A stretch of DNA of 64,000 bases from NCBI RefSeq assembly GCF_002944315.1, contig NZ_CP024311.1:1402501-1466500 (forward strand), written 5' to 3'. The position numbers and the translations under genes are program-made. Below are positions 18,683-27,754 of the stretch, piece by piece. The first letter of the stretch is position 1, and each line of letters starts with the position of its first letter. Source of the DNA: Rhizobium sp. NXC24 (GTDB taxonomy: Bacteria > Pseudomonadota > Alphaproteobacteria > Rhizobiales > Rhizobiaceae). The notes below the pieces were generated by a model. That model searched no databases. It saw only the letters and a program-made list of their open reading frames with translations, and was not told where the DNA came from.

Positions 18683-19091
18683 GATATGCGTTTCTCCTTT
18701 ACCGTGGCGCGGATTTCGTCGGCGCAAAGGACACGGTAACGCTTGCAATGGAGGCATCATCGCCGAATAAGATGGTGAGTTCCTTAAGTCGCTTGGTAAA
18801 TTTTACCTGCGCATGGGATTACGCTGTGCCAAGCTCGTCTGCGCTTCATCCTTCCTTCACCCTGCAGTTGGGAAAAGCGGTGGACCGCGCGAAGAGCGTC
18901 ATCGGAGCTATTGGCATGAGGAAATCAGCGGTTAGAAACGCTTCCTCAACATCTCCTGGGCCATTAGGCCTTTTTGACGTTATCCTTTCGCGCGTCTTGA
19001 AGTGCAGGGCAGTGACACTCTATGTAGGGTAAGGGATTTTATTCGATTCCCGGCGTTTTCGCCGCCGGGGCAAGCTTGGTAAAGGACGCAC
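18683..19091. other. 409-bp region upstream of clpP
   Basis: Gene-free spacer between the divergent diguanylate cyclase gene and clpP. The only feature I can assign is the RpoH-like clpP promoter near 18996-19025. Confidence 0.5.
18996..19025 (+). promoter_or_regulatory. RpoH-like (heat-shock) promoter of clpP
   Basis: CTTGAA (18996-19001), 17-nt spacer, TCTATGT (19019-19025). The -35 matches the alphaproteobacterial RpoH consensus exactly and the -10 is a fair match. The start site would be about 60 nt before the clpP ATG. Confidence 0.6.
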
Positions 19092-19724
19092 ATGAGAAAT
19101 CCAGTCGATACAGCTATGGCTCTGGTGCCGATGGTTGTTGAGCAGACCAACCGCGGGGAACGGTCTTACGACATCTATTCTCGCCTGCTGAAGGAACGCA
19201 TCATCTTCCTGACGGGCCCGGTCGAAGATCAAATGGCGACGCTGGTCTGCGCCCAGCTTCTCTTCCTCGAGGCGGAAAACCCGAAGAAAGAAATCGCGCT
19301 CTACATCAATTCCCCGGGCGGCGTTGTCACCGCCGGCATGGCAATCTATGACACCATGCAGTTCATCAAGCCCGCCGTATCCACGCTTTGCATCGGCCAG
19401 GCCGCCTCGATGGGCTCGCTGCTGCTTGCGGCCGGCGACAAGGACATGCGTTTCGCCACGCCGAATTCCCGCATCATGGTTCACCAGCCTTCCGGCGGCT
19501 TCCAGGGTCAGGCTTCGGACATCGAGCGTCACGCCCGCGACATCATCAAGATGAAGCGCCGCCTGAACGAAGTCTACGTCAAGCATTGCGGCCGGACTTA
19601 CGAAGAGGTTGAACAAACGCTCGATCGTGACCATTTCATGTCCTCCGATGAGGCGAAGGAATGGGGTCTGATCGACAAGGTGCTGACGTCTCGTACTGAA
19701 ATGGAAGGTGAAACCCCCGCCTGA
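19092..19724 (+). CDS. clpP: ATP-dependent Clp protease proteolytic subunit
   Basis: 210 residues. The catalytic Ser106 in GQAASMGS, His131 in [10 protein letters not shown], and an aspartate near 178-180 form the triad. The oligomer handle and N-terminal axial loop are normal. AAAGGA precedes the ATG. Forms 14-mers that degrade proteins delivered by ClpX or ClpA. clpX follows after 302 bp, so the two are probably separately regulated as well as linked. Confidence 0.98.
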   Translation: MRNPVDTAMALVPMVVEQTNRGERSYDIYSRLLKERIIFLTGPVEDQMATLVCAQLLFLEAENPKKEIALYINSPGGVVTAGMAIYDTMQFIKPAVSTLCIGQAASMGSLLLAAGDKDMRFATPNSRIMVHQPSGGFQGQASDIERHARDIIKMKRRLNEVYVKHCGRTYEEVEQTLDRDHFMSSDEAKEWGLIDKVLTSRTEMEGETPA

Positions 19725-20026
19725 GTTATCCACGGGCGGTGTCTTCTACGCCACAGTTCTATCCCATTTGTGATCGAATAGGGGTTTAATGTGGTGTAGA
19801 ACACGGTAATAGTAAGCATTAATGCTATGTAGCGATTTTATGACATAGCATTCGGCATTCGAAGGGGGATTCGTTGCCACCGCAGCCCGGATATGTTGTC
19901 TGGGCTACGTTCAGTACCCCGAAGAGCGCCGCGATCTGCTGATAAACGAGGGGCAGGTCCGGTGGGCGCATTGAGTGGACCGCGATTTCAATCTGGGAAT
20001 CAGCGGCGTGCTGGAAGGAAAATGAT
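19725..20026. other. clpP-clpX spacer with three stem-loops
   Basis: No gene seen. It contains TTCTACGCCAC (19744-19754) against GTGGTGTAGAA (19791-19801, one mismatch), a perfect 10-bp repeat AATGCTATGT/ACATAGCATT (19821-19830 with 19843-19852), and an AGCCC..GGGCT stem near 19887-19910. The second repeat overlaps a GCATTAATGC palindrome. A terminator for clpP plus a clpX control region is the simplest reading. Confidence 0.5.
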
Positions 20027-21304
20027 ATGAGCAAAGTCAGCGGCAGCAACGGCGGCGACTCCAAGAATACCCTGTATTGTTCATTCTGCGGCAAGAGCCA
20101 GCATGAAGTCCGGAAGCTTATTGCCGGACCGACCGTCTTCATCTGCGATGAATGCGTCGAGCTCTGCATGGATATCATCCGCGAGGAGAACAAGTCCTCG
20201 ATGGTGAAATCCCGTGACGGCGTGCCGACACCGCAGGATATTATCAAGGTTCTCGACGAATACGTCATCGGCCAGAGGCAGGCGAAGAAGATCCTGTCAG
20301 TGGCAGTTCATAACCACTACAAGCGTCTCGCGCATGCGTCGAAGAACGGCGATGTCGAACTGGCGAAGTCGAACATCATGCTCGTCGGCCCGACCGGCTG
20401 CGGCAAGACCTACCTCGCACAGACGCTGGCCCGTATCATCGACGTGCCGTTCACCATGGCTGACGCCACGACGCTAACCGAAGCCGGTTACGTCGGCGAA
20501 GATGTCGAAAACATCATCCTGAAGCTGCTGCAGGCTGCCGACTACAATGTCGAGCGCGCTCAGCGCGGCATCGTCTACATCGACGAAGTCGACAAGATCT
20601 CGCGCAAGTCGGACAATCCGTCGATCACCCGCGATGTTTCGGGCGAAGGCGTGCAGCAGGCGCTGCTGAAGATCATGGAAGGCACGGTCGCTTCGGTTCC
20701 TCCCCAGGGTGGCCGCAAGCATCCGCAGCAGGAATTCCTGCAGGTCGACACCACGAACATCCTGTTCATCTGCGGCGGCGCTTTTGCCGGTCTCGACAAG
20801 ATCATCTCCGCCCGCGGCGAAAAGACCTCGATCGGCTTCAGCGCCGCTGTCAAGGCACCGGATGACCGTCGCGTCGGCGAAGTGCTGCGCGAACTGGAGC
20901 CGGAAGACCTGGTCAAGTTCGGCCTGATCCCGGAGTTCATTGGCCGTCTGCCGGTTCTGGCGACGCTGGAAGACCTCGACGAGGATGCGCTGATCCAGAT
21001 CCTGTCGGAACCGAAGAACGCGCTCGTCAAGCAGTATCAGCGCCTGTTCGAGATGGAAGATGTCGAGTTGACTTTCCACGAAGATGCGCTGCGCGAAATC
21101 GCCCGCAAGGCGATCGTGCGCAAGACCGGCGCTCGCGGCCTGCGCTCGATCATGGAAAAGATCCTGCTCGACACCATGTTCGATCTGCCGGCGCTGGAAG
21201 GTGTTCGCGAAGTGGTCATCTCCGAAGAGGTCGTTCGCGGCTCCGCCCGCCCGCTCTACATCTATGCCGACCGGCAGGAAGAAAAGGCAAACGCCACTGC
21301 CTAA
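20027..21304 (+). CDS. clpX: Clp protease ATPase/unfoldase ClpX
   Basis: 425 residues. An N-terminal zinc-binding domain with Cys18, Cys21, Cys40 and Cys43; Walker A GPTGCGKT (121-128); Walker [11 protein letters not shown]; sensor and RKH pore elements; and an IGF-like loop (TSIGFSAAV) for docking on ClpP. RBS GGAAGGAAA precedes the ATG. It unfolds tagged proteins, including cell-cycle regulators in alphaproteobacteria. Confidence 0.98.
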   Translation: MSKVSGSNGGDSKNTLYCSFCGKSQHEVRKLIAGPTVFICDECVELCMDIIREENKSSMVKSRDGVPTPQDIIKVLDEYVIGQRQAKKILSVAVHNHYKRLAHASKNGDVELAKSNIMLVGPTGCGKTYLAQTLARIIDVPFTMADATTLTEAGYVGEDVENIILKLLQAADYNVERAQRGIVYIDEVDKISRKSDNPSITRDVSGEGVQQALLKIMEGTVASVPPQGGRKHPQQEFLQVDTTNILFICGGAFAGLDKIISARGEKTSIGFSAAVKAPDDRRVGEVLRELEPEDLVKFGLIPEFIGRLPVLATLEDLDEDALIQILSEPKNALVKQYQRLFEMEDVELTFHEDALREIARKAIVRKTGARGLRSIMEKILLDTMFDLPALEGVREVVISEEVVRGSARPLYIYADRQEEKANATA

Positions 21305-21327
21305 TTGCCGGATTTGCGGTTGAAATC

Positions 21328-21360
21328 AGGGGCTCGTCGTTGACGGGCCCCTTTCTATTT
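21328..21360 (+). terminator. Terminator of clpX
   Basis: AGGGGCTCGTC (21328-21338), a 3-nt loop and GACGGGCCCCT (21342-21352) make an 11-bp stem with one T-G wobble, followed by TTCTATTT. Confidence 0.88.
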
Positions 21361-21616
21361 GAAAAATCGTACAGTTTCCTGATAAAGTCCGGGATAAGCT
21401 TATTGGAACGCCGACGAAACCGGTTGTGAAGAGCGCTTGCCGCGGCCATGATGGCGTGATTCTGGGAATCCTCGGCGGATATGATTTTGCGTCCGGCTTC
21501 GGTCCTTGTGGGGCCCGTGTTGCCGGCAATGTTCGAGTAGCCGTGGCCCGGTATTTGTTGTTGCGTTCCTCCTCGTGACATGCGCGTTTCGCCACCCTGC
21601 AGCGCGTTTTGCGCGA

Positions 21617-21645
21617 CTTGAAATGAATGATGTGAAGCTCCACTT
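21617..21645 (+). promoter_or_regulatory. RpoH-like (heat-shock) promoter of lon
   Basis: CTTGAA (21617-21622), 17-nt spacer, CCACTT (21640-21645). This is one mismatch from CTTGAA-N17-CCANAT, the form I recall for Sinorhizobium RpoH promoters. Leader of about 75 nt to the lon ATG. The rest of the 21361-21725 spacer has no gene I can support. Confidence 0.62.
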
Positions 21646-21725
21646 CTAACCCAAGTGAGAGAGCCGGCTAATTCCCCCCATGCCGGCAGAAGAGCCCGGG
21701 AACGGGACGACGGAAAGGAAATGAC

Positions 21726-24146
21726 ATGACTAAGAAAACGTCTGCGGCAAATGAGAGCATTGCCTATCCGGTATTGCCATTGCGCGACATCGTGGTTTTC
21801 CCCCACATGATCGTGCCGCTGTTCGTCGGACGGGAGAAGTCCATCCGCGCGCTGGAAGAGGTCATGGGGTCCGACAAGCAGATAATGCTCGTCACCCAGA
21901 TCAATGCCAGCGACGATGATCCCGCCCCGGACGCAATCCACAGGGTCGGCACGGTAGCCAATGTGCTGCAGCTCCTGAAGCTCCCAGACGGCACCGTCAA
22001 GGTGCTGGTCGAGGGCCGGGCACGCGCAGAGATCGACACTTATACGGGCCGCGAGGATTTTTACGAGGCCCTCGGCCATGTCCTGAATGAGCCGAATGAA
22101 GATCCGGTCGAACTGGAAGCGCTGAGCCGCTCGGTCGTTTCGGAATTCGAAAGCTACGTGAAGCTTAACAAGAAGATTTCGCCGGAAGTGGTTGGCGCCG
22201 CCAGCCAGATCGACGACTACTCGAAGCTCGCCGATACCGTCGCTTCGCATCTGTCGATCAAGATCACCGAGAAGCAGGAAATGCTGGAAACCACCAGCGT
22301 CAAGGGCCGCCTCGAAAAGGCGCTCGGCTTCATGGAGGGCGAGATTTCGGTTCTGCAGGTCGAAAAGCGTATCCGCTCGCGCGTCAAGCGCCAGATGGAG
22401 AAGACCCAGCGCGAATACTACCTGAATGAGCAGATGAAGGCGATCCAGAAGGAACTCGGCGACGGCGAAGAAGGCCGCGACGAGATGGCCGAACTGGAAG
22501 AGCGCATCTCCAAGACGAAGCTCTCCAAGGAAGCCAAGGAAAAGGCCGATGCGGAGCTGAAGAAGCTGCGTCAGATGAGCCCGATGTCGGCGGAAGCCAC
22601 CGTCGTGCGCAACTATCTCGACTGGCTGCTGGGCATCCCCTGGCACAAGAAGTCGAAGATCAAGACCGATCTGAACAATGCCGAGAAGATCCTTGAAGCG
22701 GATCATTTCGGTCTCGACAAGGTCAAGGAGCGCATCGTCGAATATCTGGCCGTCCAGGCGCGCGCGACGAAGATCAAAGGCCCGATCCTTTGCCTCGTTG
22801 GCCCTCCGGGCGTCGGCAAGACCTCGCTCGCGCAGTCGATCGCCAAGGCGACCGGCCGTGAGTATGTCCGCATGGCGCTTGGCGGCGTTCGTGACGAAGC
22901 CGAAATCCGCGGTCACCGCCGCACCTATATCGGCTCGATGCCCGGCAAGGTCATCCAGTCGATGAAGAAGGCCAAGAAGTCCAACCCGCTCTTCCTGCTC
23001 GACGAAATCGACAAGATGGGCATGGATTTCCGCGGCGATCCGTCTTCGGCCCTGCTGGAAGTACTGGACCCGGCGCAGAACTCGACCTTCATGGATCACT
23101 ACCTGGAAGTCGAATACGATCTGTCCGACGTGATGTTCATCACGACGGCGAACACGCTGAACATCCCTGCGCCGCTGATGGACCGCATGGAAATCATTCG
23201 TATCGCCGGCTACACCGAAGACGAGAAGCGCGAAATCGCCAAGCGGCACCTGCTGCCGAAGGCCATCAAGGAACATGCGCTGCAGCCGAATGAATTTTCG
23301 GTCAGCGACGACGCCCTGATGGCGATCAGCCAGCAGTACACCCGCGAAGCCGGCGTGCGTAACTTCGAGCGCGAATTGATGAAGCTCGCCCGCAAGGCGG
23401 TCACCGAGATCATCAAGGGCAAGGCCAAGTCCGTCGCGGTCACCGCTGCGAATATCGACGAATATCTCGGCGTTCCGCGCTTCCGCCATGGCGAAGCGGA
23501 ACGCGACGATCAGGTCGGCGTTGTCACCGGTCTCGCCTGGACGGAAGTCGGCGGCGAGTTGCTGACGATCGAAGGCGTGATGATGCCGGGCAAGGGCCGC
23601 ATGACGGTCACCGGCAACCTGAAGGAAGTCATGAAGGAATCGATTTCCGCGGCGGCCTCGTATGTCCGCTCGCGCGCCGTCGATTTCGGCGTCCAGCCGC
23701 CGCTCTTCGACAAGAGCGACATCCACGTGCACGTGCCGGAAGGTGCGACGCCGAAGGATGGTCCCTCGGCTGGTGTCGCCATGGCGACCGCCATCGTCTC
23801 GATCATGACCGGCATCCCCGTTTCCAAGGATGTCGCCATGACCGGTGAAATCACGCTGCGTGGCCGCGTGCTGCCGATCGGCGGCCTGAAGGAAAAGCTG
23901 CTTGCTGCACTTCGCGGCGGCATCAAGAAGGTGCTGATTCCGGAGGAAAACGCCAAGGATCTGGCGGAGATTCCGGACAACGTGAAGAACAACATGGAGA
24001 TCGTTCCGGTATCGCGCATGGGCGAGGTGATCAAGCATGCGCTGATCCGCAGACCGGAGCCGATCGAGTGGGATGGCACCGTTGAAACGCCCGTGATCGC
24101 AACGGTTGAAGGCGTCGACGATGTGGGTGCTGCCATCGCGCACTAG
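21726..24146 (+). CDS. lon: ATP-dependent protease Lon
   Basis: 806 residues with the full LonA order: N-terminal substrate domain (about 1-300, [23 protein letters not shown]), AAA+ module with Walker [10 protein letters not shown] (359-367) and Walker [13 protein letters not shown], and a C-terminal Ser-Lys protease domain with KDGPSAG (Ser681) and GGLKEK (Lys724 as the general base). AAAGGAAA precedes the ATG. It degrades misfolded and short-lived regulatory proteins. Followed by a terminator and then hupB. Confidence 0.98.
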   Translation: MTKKTSAANESIAYPVLPLRDIVVFPHMIVPLFVGREKSIRALEEVMGSDKQIMLVTQINASDDDPAPDAIHRVGTVANVLQLLKLPDGTVKVLVEGRARAEIDTYTGREDFYEALGHVLNEPNEDPVELEALSRSVVSEFESYVKLNKKISPEVVGAASQIDDYSKLADTVASHLSIKITEKQEMLETTSVKGRLEKALGFMEGEISVLQVEKRIRSRVKRQMEKTQREYYLNEQMKAIQKELGDGEEGRDEMAELEERISKTKLSKEAKEKADAELKKLRQMSPMSAEATVVRNYLDWLLGIPWHKKSKIKTDLNNAEKILEADHFGLDKVKERIVEYLAVQARATKIKGPILCLVGPPGVGKTSLAQSIAKATGREYVRMALGGVRDEAEIRGHRRTYIGSMPGKVIQSMKKAKKSNPLFLLDEIDKMGMDFRGDPSSALLEVLDPAQNSTFMDHYLEVEYDLSDVMFITTANTLNIPAPLMDRMEIIRIAGYTEDEKREIAKRHLLPKAIKEHALQPNEFSVSDDALMAISQQYTREAGVRNFERELMKLARKAVTEIIKGKAKSVAVTAANIDEYLGVPRFRHGEAERDDQVGVVTGLAWTEVGGELLTIEGVMMPGKGRMTVTGNLKEVMKESISAAASYVRSRAVDFGVQPPLFDKSDIHVHVPEGATPKDGPSAGVAMATAIVSIMTGIPVSKDVAMTGEITLRGRVLPIGGLKEKLLAALRGGIKKVLIPEENAKDLAEIPDNVKNNMEIVPVSRMGEVIKHALIRRPEPIEWDGTVETPVIATVEGVDDVGAAIAH

Positions 24147-24189
24147 GCGTGGTTGAGCCTCATTTGCGCCGAATTGACATGAAACCAGA

Positions 24190-24216
24190 AAAGACCGGCA
24201 AAATGCCGGTCTTTTT
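24190..24216 (+). terminator. Terminator of lon
   Basis: AAAGACCGGCA and TGCCGGTCTTT form a perfect 11-bp stem around AAA, ending in a run of T (24211-24217). It is 43 bp after the lon stop. Confidence 0.94.
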
Positions 24217-24351
24217 TGTGAAAAGCTTTTGACAGCGCTTGCTTTTCCTTGATTTGCAGGGCTTTTGGGGGTTGCGGCGGGCTAGAGCACTCGTATTCTG
24301 CGCCCCGCTTACAAGATGAGTCGTTTCATACCAGTAGAAAGGGGTGGAAAC

Positions 24352-24627
24352 ATGAATAAGAATGAGCTCGTGTCCGCAGTGGCCGAGAAGGCCGGTATTA
24401 CGAAGGCTGACGCTGCTTCCGCTGTTGACGCTGTTTTCGATACCGTCCAGTCTGAACTGAAGAAGGGCGGCGACATTCGTCTCGCAGGTTTCGGCAGCTT
24501 CACCGTTTCCCACCGTGCAGCTACGAAGGGCCGTAACCCGTCCACCGGCGCTGAAGTTGATATCGCGGCTCGTAACGTGCCGAAGTTCACGCCCGGCAAG
24601 GGCCTGAAGGACGCCGTCAACGGCTGA
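24352..24627 (+). CDS. hupB: HU-family nucleoid protein
   Basis: 91 residues from the ATG at 24352 (AAAGGGG upstream). The HU/IHF fold is complete: MNKNELVSAVAEKAGITKADA, GFGSFTVSHRAATKGRNPSTG with the DNA-binding arm, and NVPKFTPGKGLKDAVN. It binds and bends DNA as a dimer. The position right after lon is the common arrangement in proteobacteria, with independent transcription here because a terminator separates them. Confidence 0.97.
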   Translation: MNKNELVSAVAEKAGITKADAASAVDAVFDTVQSELKKGGDIRLAGFGSFTVSHRAATKGRNPSTGAEVDIAARNVPKFTPGKGLKDAVNG

Positions 24628-24676
24628 TCCGTTTTCACCCGCCTATTGGGGCTTTTGCTCCGTGGCGGAGGATATA

Positions 24677-24708
24677 GGGGGTTCGAAGCATTTCGGACCC
24701 CCTTTTTT
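24677..24708 (+). terminator. Terminator of hupB
   Basis: GGGGGTTCGAA (24677-24687) pairs with TTCGGACCCCC (24692-24702, one G-T), followed by six T. Confidence 0.92.
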
Positions 24709-24752
24709 GTAGCAATGCCACCAATGACTATTTTCGGCTAGGTACGCCAACT

Positions 24753-25100
24753 CTACTCGCCGCTGCGGGGGCGATCATGACCGGAGACGAGCCCGGTCGA
24801 AACCACGGTCTCGAAATACTCGACCTTCAAATCGAAGGAGCGCAAAAGCTTCTGGGTACTTGCCTTCACCACCGCATCGTCAAAATCACCTTTGCCAAAG
24901 TGACCGGCAGAGGCCATATCGGCCCAAAAGCTCATAACCACCAGCTCATTGTTCTCGCCACGAACCCTGCGGGCGAGGGTCGCCCCAAGATGGCCGGGAA
25001 GCAGCGCCATTTCAACAAAGGTGGTCGTCTCAAGATGCTTCGCATAAGCTGCCAGCACCTCGTCAGAGCCAGCAACGGCCCGCCAAGAACGAACAATCAT
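24753..25100 (-). CDS. ABM-like (antibiotic biosynthesis monooxygenase fold) protein
   Basis: 115 residues with the dimeric alpha/beta barrel pattern of ABM and related small proteins: MIVRSWRAVAGSDEVLAAYAKHL, LLPGHLGATLARRV, ELVVMSFWADMASAGHFGKGDFDDAVV. Such proteins are cofactor-free oxygenases or heme/quinone-handling domains; the reaction here cannot be named. It stands alone, converging on hupB. Confidence 0.7.
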   Translation of the reverse strand: MIVRSWRAVAGSDEVLAAYAKHLETTTFVEMALLPGHLGATLARRVRGENNELVVMSFWADMASAGHFGKGDFDDAVVKASTQKLLRSFDLKVEYFETVVSTGLVSGHDRPRSGE

Positions 25101-25309
25101 ATCAATTCCCTATCCCGCCTGGAGGGTGCTTGTAGCCCCCATTTCCTGATGTCCGATCGTGATTTATGCACCACTTTCGCTGCCCGGCAATCTCAATTGC
25201 TGGCGTAGTGGAGGCTCGGAATTCCAGAGGGCGATCAAAGAAGCGTTGGGACAAAAAATCTGCGGCCGGATCTGCACCCGGCCATGCGTTTTCCTAGAAA
25301 CTCCTATCG

Positions 25310-26296
25310 TTACCAGCGGTGATGAACGTGCGGGGCGATCAGACGTTCGTAGATCTCGCGCGTTGCCGCCATGACATCGGCCGAAAGCGGCGCAAGATTG
25401 GCGGCTGCCGCATTGGCTCTGGCCTGCTCGGCATTGCGCGCACCGGGGATGACGACGGTGACTGCTTCGCTCATCAGGATCCAGCGCAGTGCGAACGCTG
25501 CCATGCTGGCGCCCGCCGGAACCAGCTTGCGCACTTCTTCGACCGCCTGCAGGCCGACCTCAAAAGGAACGCCGGCAAAGGTCTCACCGACATCGAAGGC
25601 CTCGCCGTGGCGGTTGAAGTTGCGATGATCGTCGCTGGCGAACTGGGTATCGCGGGTGATCTTGCCGGAAAGCAGGCCGGAGGCCAACGGCACACGGGCA
25701 ATGACCGCAACGTTCTTGCGCCTGGCTTCCTTGAAGAACAGGTGGTCCGGGCGTTGGCGGAAGATGTTGTAGATGATCTGGATGCTGAGCACGCCCGGAT
25801 ATTCGATCGCCTTCAGCGCCTCCTCGACTTTCTCGACGCTGACGCCGTAGCCCTTGATCTTTCCGGTCTTCTGTAGCTCGTCAAGGCCGGCAAAGACTTC
25901 GGGGCGGTAGAGCACCTCTGTCGGCGGGCAATGCAACTGCACGAGGTCCAGGCTGTCGACGCCGAGGTTTTTCAGGCTGCGGTCGATGAAGCCTTCGAGA
26001 TTGGCCTTGTTATAGCCGTCGGCGACGTGCGGGTTGAGTCGACGGCCGGCTTTGGTCGCGACCATCGGGTGCGTGCCGCCGCGCGCCTTCAACACGTCTG
26101 CGATGATCTTTTCTGAGCGGCCGTCGCCATAGACGTCGGCCGTGTCGATGAAGGTCATGCCGGCGTCGAGCGCAGCATTCAAGGCGGCGCGGCCGTCCGC
26201 CTCGCTGACATCACCCCAGGCGCCGCCGATTTGCCAGGCGCCGAAGCCGACATTTGTAACGATAAAGGGCGTGCGGCCAAAAGCATCGTGTTTCAT
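25310..26296 (-). CDS. Aldo/keto reductase
   Basis: 328 residues from the ATG at 26296 (GGAGA upstream). The catalytic tetrad is visible: Asp and Tyr in FIDTADVYGDGRSE, Lys in VATKAG and His in LVQLHCPP. The C-terminal NADPH-binding segment is VVIPGARNAEQARAN. It belongs to the large group of bacterial AKRs related to plant auxin-induced proteins; the substrate is unknown. Divergent from yhaO. An in-frame extension to 26395 has no RBS. Confidence 0.9.
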   Translation of the reverse strand: MKHDAFGRTPFIVTNVGFGAWQIGGAWGDVSEADGRAALNAALDAGMTFIDTADVYGDGRSEKIIADVLKARGGTHPMVATKAGRRLNPHVADGYNKANLEGFIDRSLKNLGVDSLDLVQLHCPPTEVLYRPEVFAGLDELQKTGKIKGYGVSVEKVEEALKAIEYPGVLSIQIIYNIFRQRPDHLFFKEARRKNVAVIARVPLASGLLSGKITRDTQFASDDHRNFNRHGEAFDVGETFAGVPFEVGLQAVEEVRKLVPAGASMAAFALRWILMSEAVTVVIPGARNAEQARANAAAANLAPLSADVMAATREIYERLIAPHVHHRW

Positions 26297-26515
26297 GGAA
26301 TTGTCTCCGTTCGTGATGAAATGCCAAGGCACTACCAGCCGCTCAGAGTGCGGACAAGCCTGGGGCGACATTGCAAGATCGCAATCGCGTGACATAGGAG
26401 CATGACAGGACCCGGCAATAGATGAAAGCGTTGGATGACCTCTCCCGCATGGTGTTCATCGGCCCCGTATTTCCGTAAAAAGAAGGTGCCAGATATCTGA
26501 CGATGACCGGAGCTT

Positions 26516-27751
26516 ATGCCCTCTTTCAGTTTCATCCACGCCGCCGATCTGCATCTCGGCAGTCCTTTTCAGGGGCTGGCGTTGAAAGATGCTGCTATCG
26601 CCGCCGTCTTCGTGGAAGCGAGCCGCAAGGCCTTTTCGACGCTGGTGGGGCTGGCGATCGAGAAAGCGGTCGATTTCTTCCTTATCGCTGGCGATGTCTA
26701 TGACGGCGATTGGAAGGACAACAAGATCGGCCTGTTCTTCAATCGGGAAATGGCGCGGCTGGAGCGGGCCGGCATCCGGGTCTATCTGCTACGCGGCAAT
26801 CACGACGCGGCGAGCGTCATCACCAAGACCATTACCCTGCCAGCCAATGTCCATGAATTCCCGACCAACAAGCCCGGCTCCGTCAGGCTGGATGGGTTGC
26901 AGGTAGCGCTGCACGGGCAGGGCTTTGCCGAGCGCTCTGCCAACGATAATCTGGCGCTTGCCTATCCGGCGCCCGTGTCCGGCTGGTTCAATATCGGCAT
27001 TCTCCATACCTCGCTCACCGGCCGCGAGCCGCACGCGCCTTACGCGCCGTGTTCGGTCGATGATCTGCGTTCGCGCGGTTACGATTATTGGGCGCTTGGC
27101 CACGTGCACGACTATGAGGTGGTGGCAAACGACCCGCTGGTGGTTTTTCCGGGCAACCTGCAGGGCCGCAGCATTCGCGAGCGCGGGGCAAAGGGCGCCG
27201 TGCTGGTCACGGTCGAGGAAGGCTGCGTCAGCCACGAACGCTTGATCGTCGACGAGGCGCGGTTTGCGCAGGCCGATATTGCCGTCGATCCCGAGGACGA
27301 TCAGGCCGCAATCCTGCGCCGCGTCGAGCAGGCGGTGCAGCCACTTGCCGGTGACATGGCGGGACGCATGACGGCGCTGCGCGTTCGGCTATCGGGCATC
27401 ACGCCGTTGCAGGGCGCCATTGCCGCCAATCGCCGGCAATGGCGCGACGAGGTCGAGGCCGCCTGCCATCGCGTGCATGAGGATATCTGGCTGGAGAAGC
27501 TAGAACTGCGCCTGGAGCCACCTGTCGCAAGCGCTGTCGAGGCCAACGGCACGCTCGATCTCGGCCAATTGCTGGCCGAACATGCCGGTGATGCGGATAT
27601 CGTCGCGGAAGCGCAAAGGCTCGTTGGCGAAATCGCGATGCGCTTGCCCTCCGGCCTCGGCGCAGCGGAGTTGCCGCTTGACGACACCATCGAGATGCTG
27701 ATCGAGGAGGCGCGGCAATTGCTGCTGGCGCGCGGGCAGGGGGCAGGCTGA
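26516..27751 (+). CDS. yhaO: YhaO/SbcD-like DNA repair metallophosphoesterase
   Basis: 411 residues. The N-terminal 250 residues hold the Mre11-type metal motifs: HAADLHLGSP (Asp11, His13), GDVYDGD (Asp60), RGNHDAAS (Asn95, His96) and ALGHVHDYE. The C-terminal part is the less conserved capping and partner-binding region. It is 3 bp upstream of the YhaN ATPase, a fixed pair resembling SbcD-SbcC/Mre11-Rad50, suggesting nuclease action on DNA ends or hairpins. Confidence 0.88.
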   Translation: MPSFSFIHAADLHLGSPFQGLALKDAAIAAVFVEASRKAFSTLVGLAIEKAVDFFLIAGDVYDGDWKDNKIGLFFNREMARLERAGIRVYLLRGNHDAASVITKTITLPANVHEFPTNKPGSVRLDGLQVALHGQGFAERSANDNLALAYPAPVSGWFNIGILHTSLTGREPHAPYAPCSVDDLRSRGYDYWALGHVHDYEVVANDPLVVFPGNLQGRSIRERGAKGAVLVTVEEGCVSHERLIVDEARFAQADIAVDPEDDQAAILRRVEQAVQPLAGDMAGRMTALRVRLSGITPLQGAIAANRRQWRDEVEAACHRVHEDIWLEKLELRLEPPVASAVEANGTLDLGQLLAEHAGDADIVAEAQRLVGEIAMRLPSGLGAAELPLDDTIEMLIEEARQLLLARGQGAG

Positions 27752-27754
27752 CCC

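Noticed and set aside
21216..24143. 975-codon open frame antisense to lon (and similar ones at 61025-63064, 13963-15018, 17759-18739 and 4160-5290)
   Set aside because: They are mirror frames kept open by the high G+C third-position bias of the real genes; their translations are His/Arg/Asp-rich, have no family features, and the opposite strands carry clear conserved proteins.
24230..24275. TTGACA near 24230 as a hupB promoter
   Set aside because: The -35 is perfect but I found no acceptable -10 at 16-18 nt; another candidate closer to hupB (TTGCGG with TATTCT) is just as weak.
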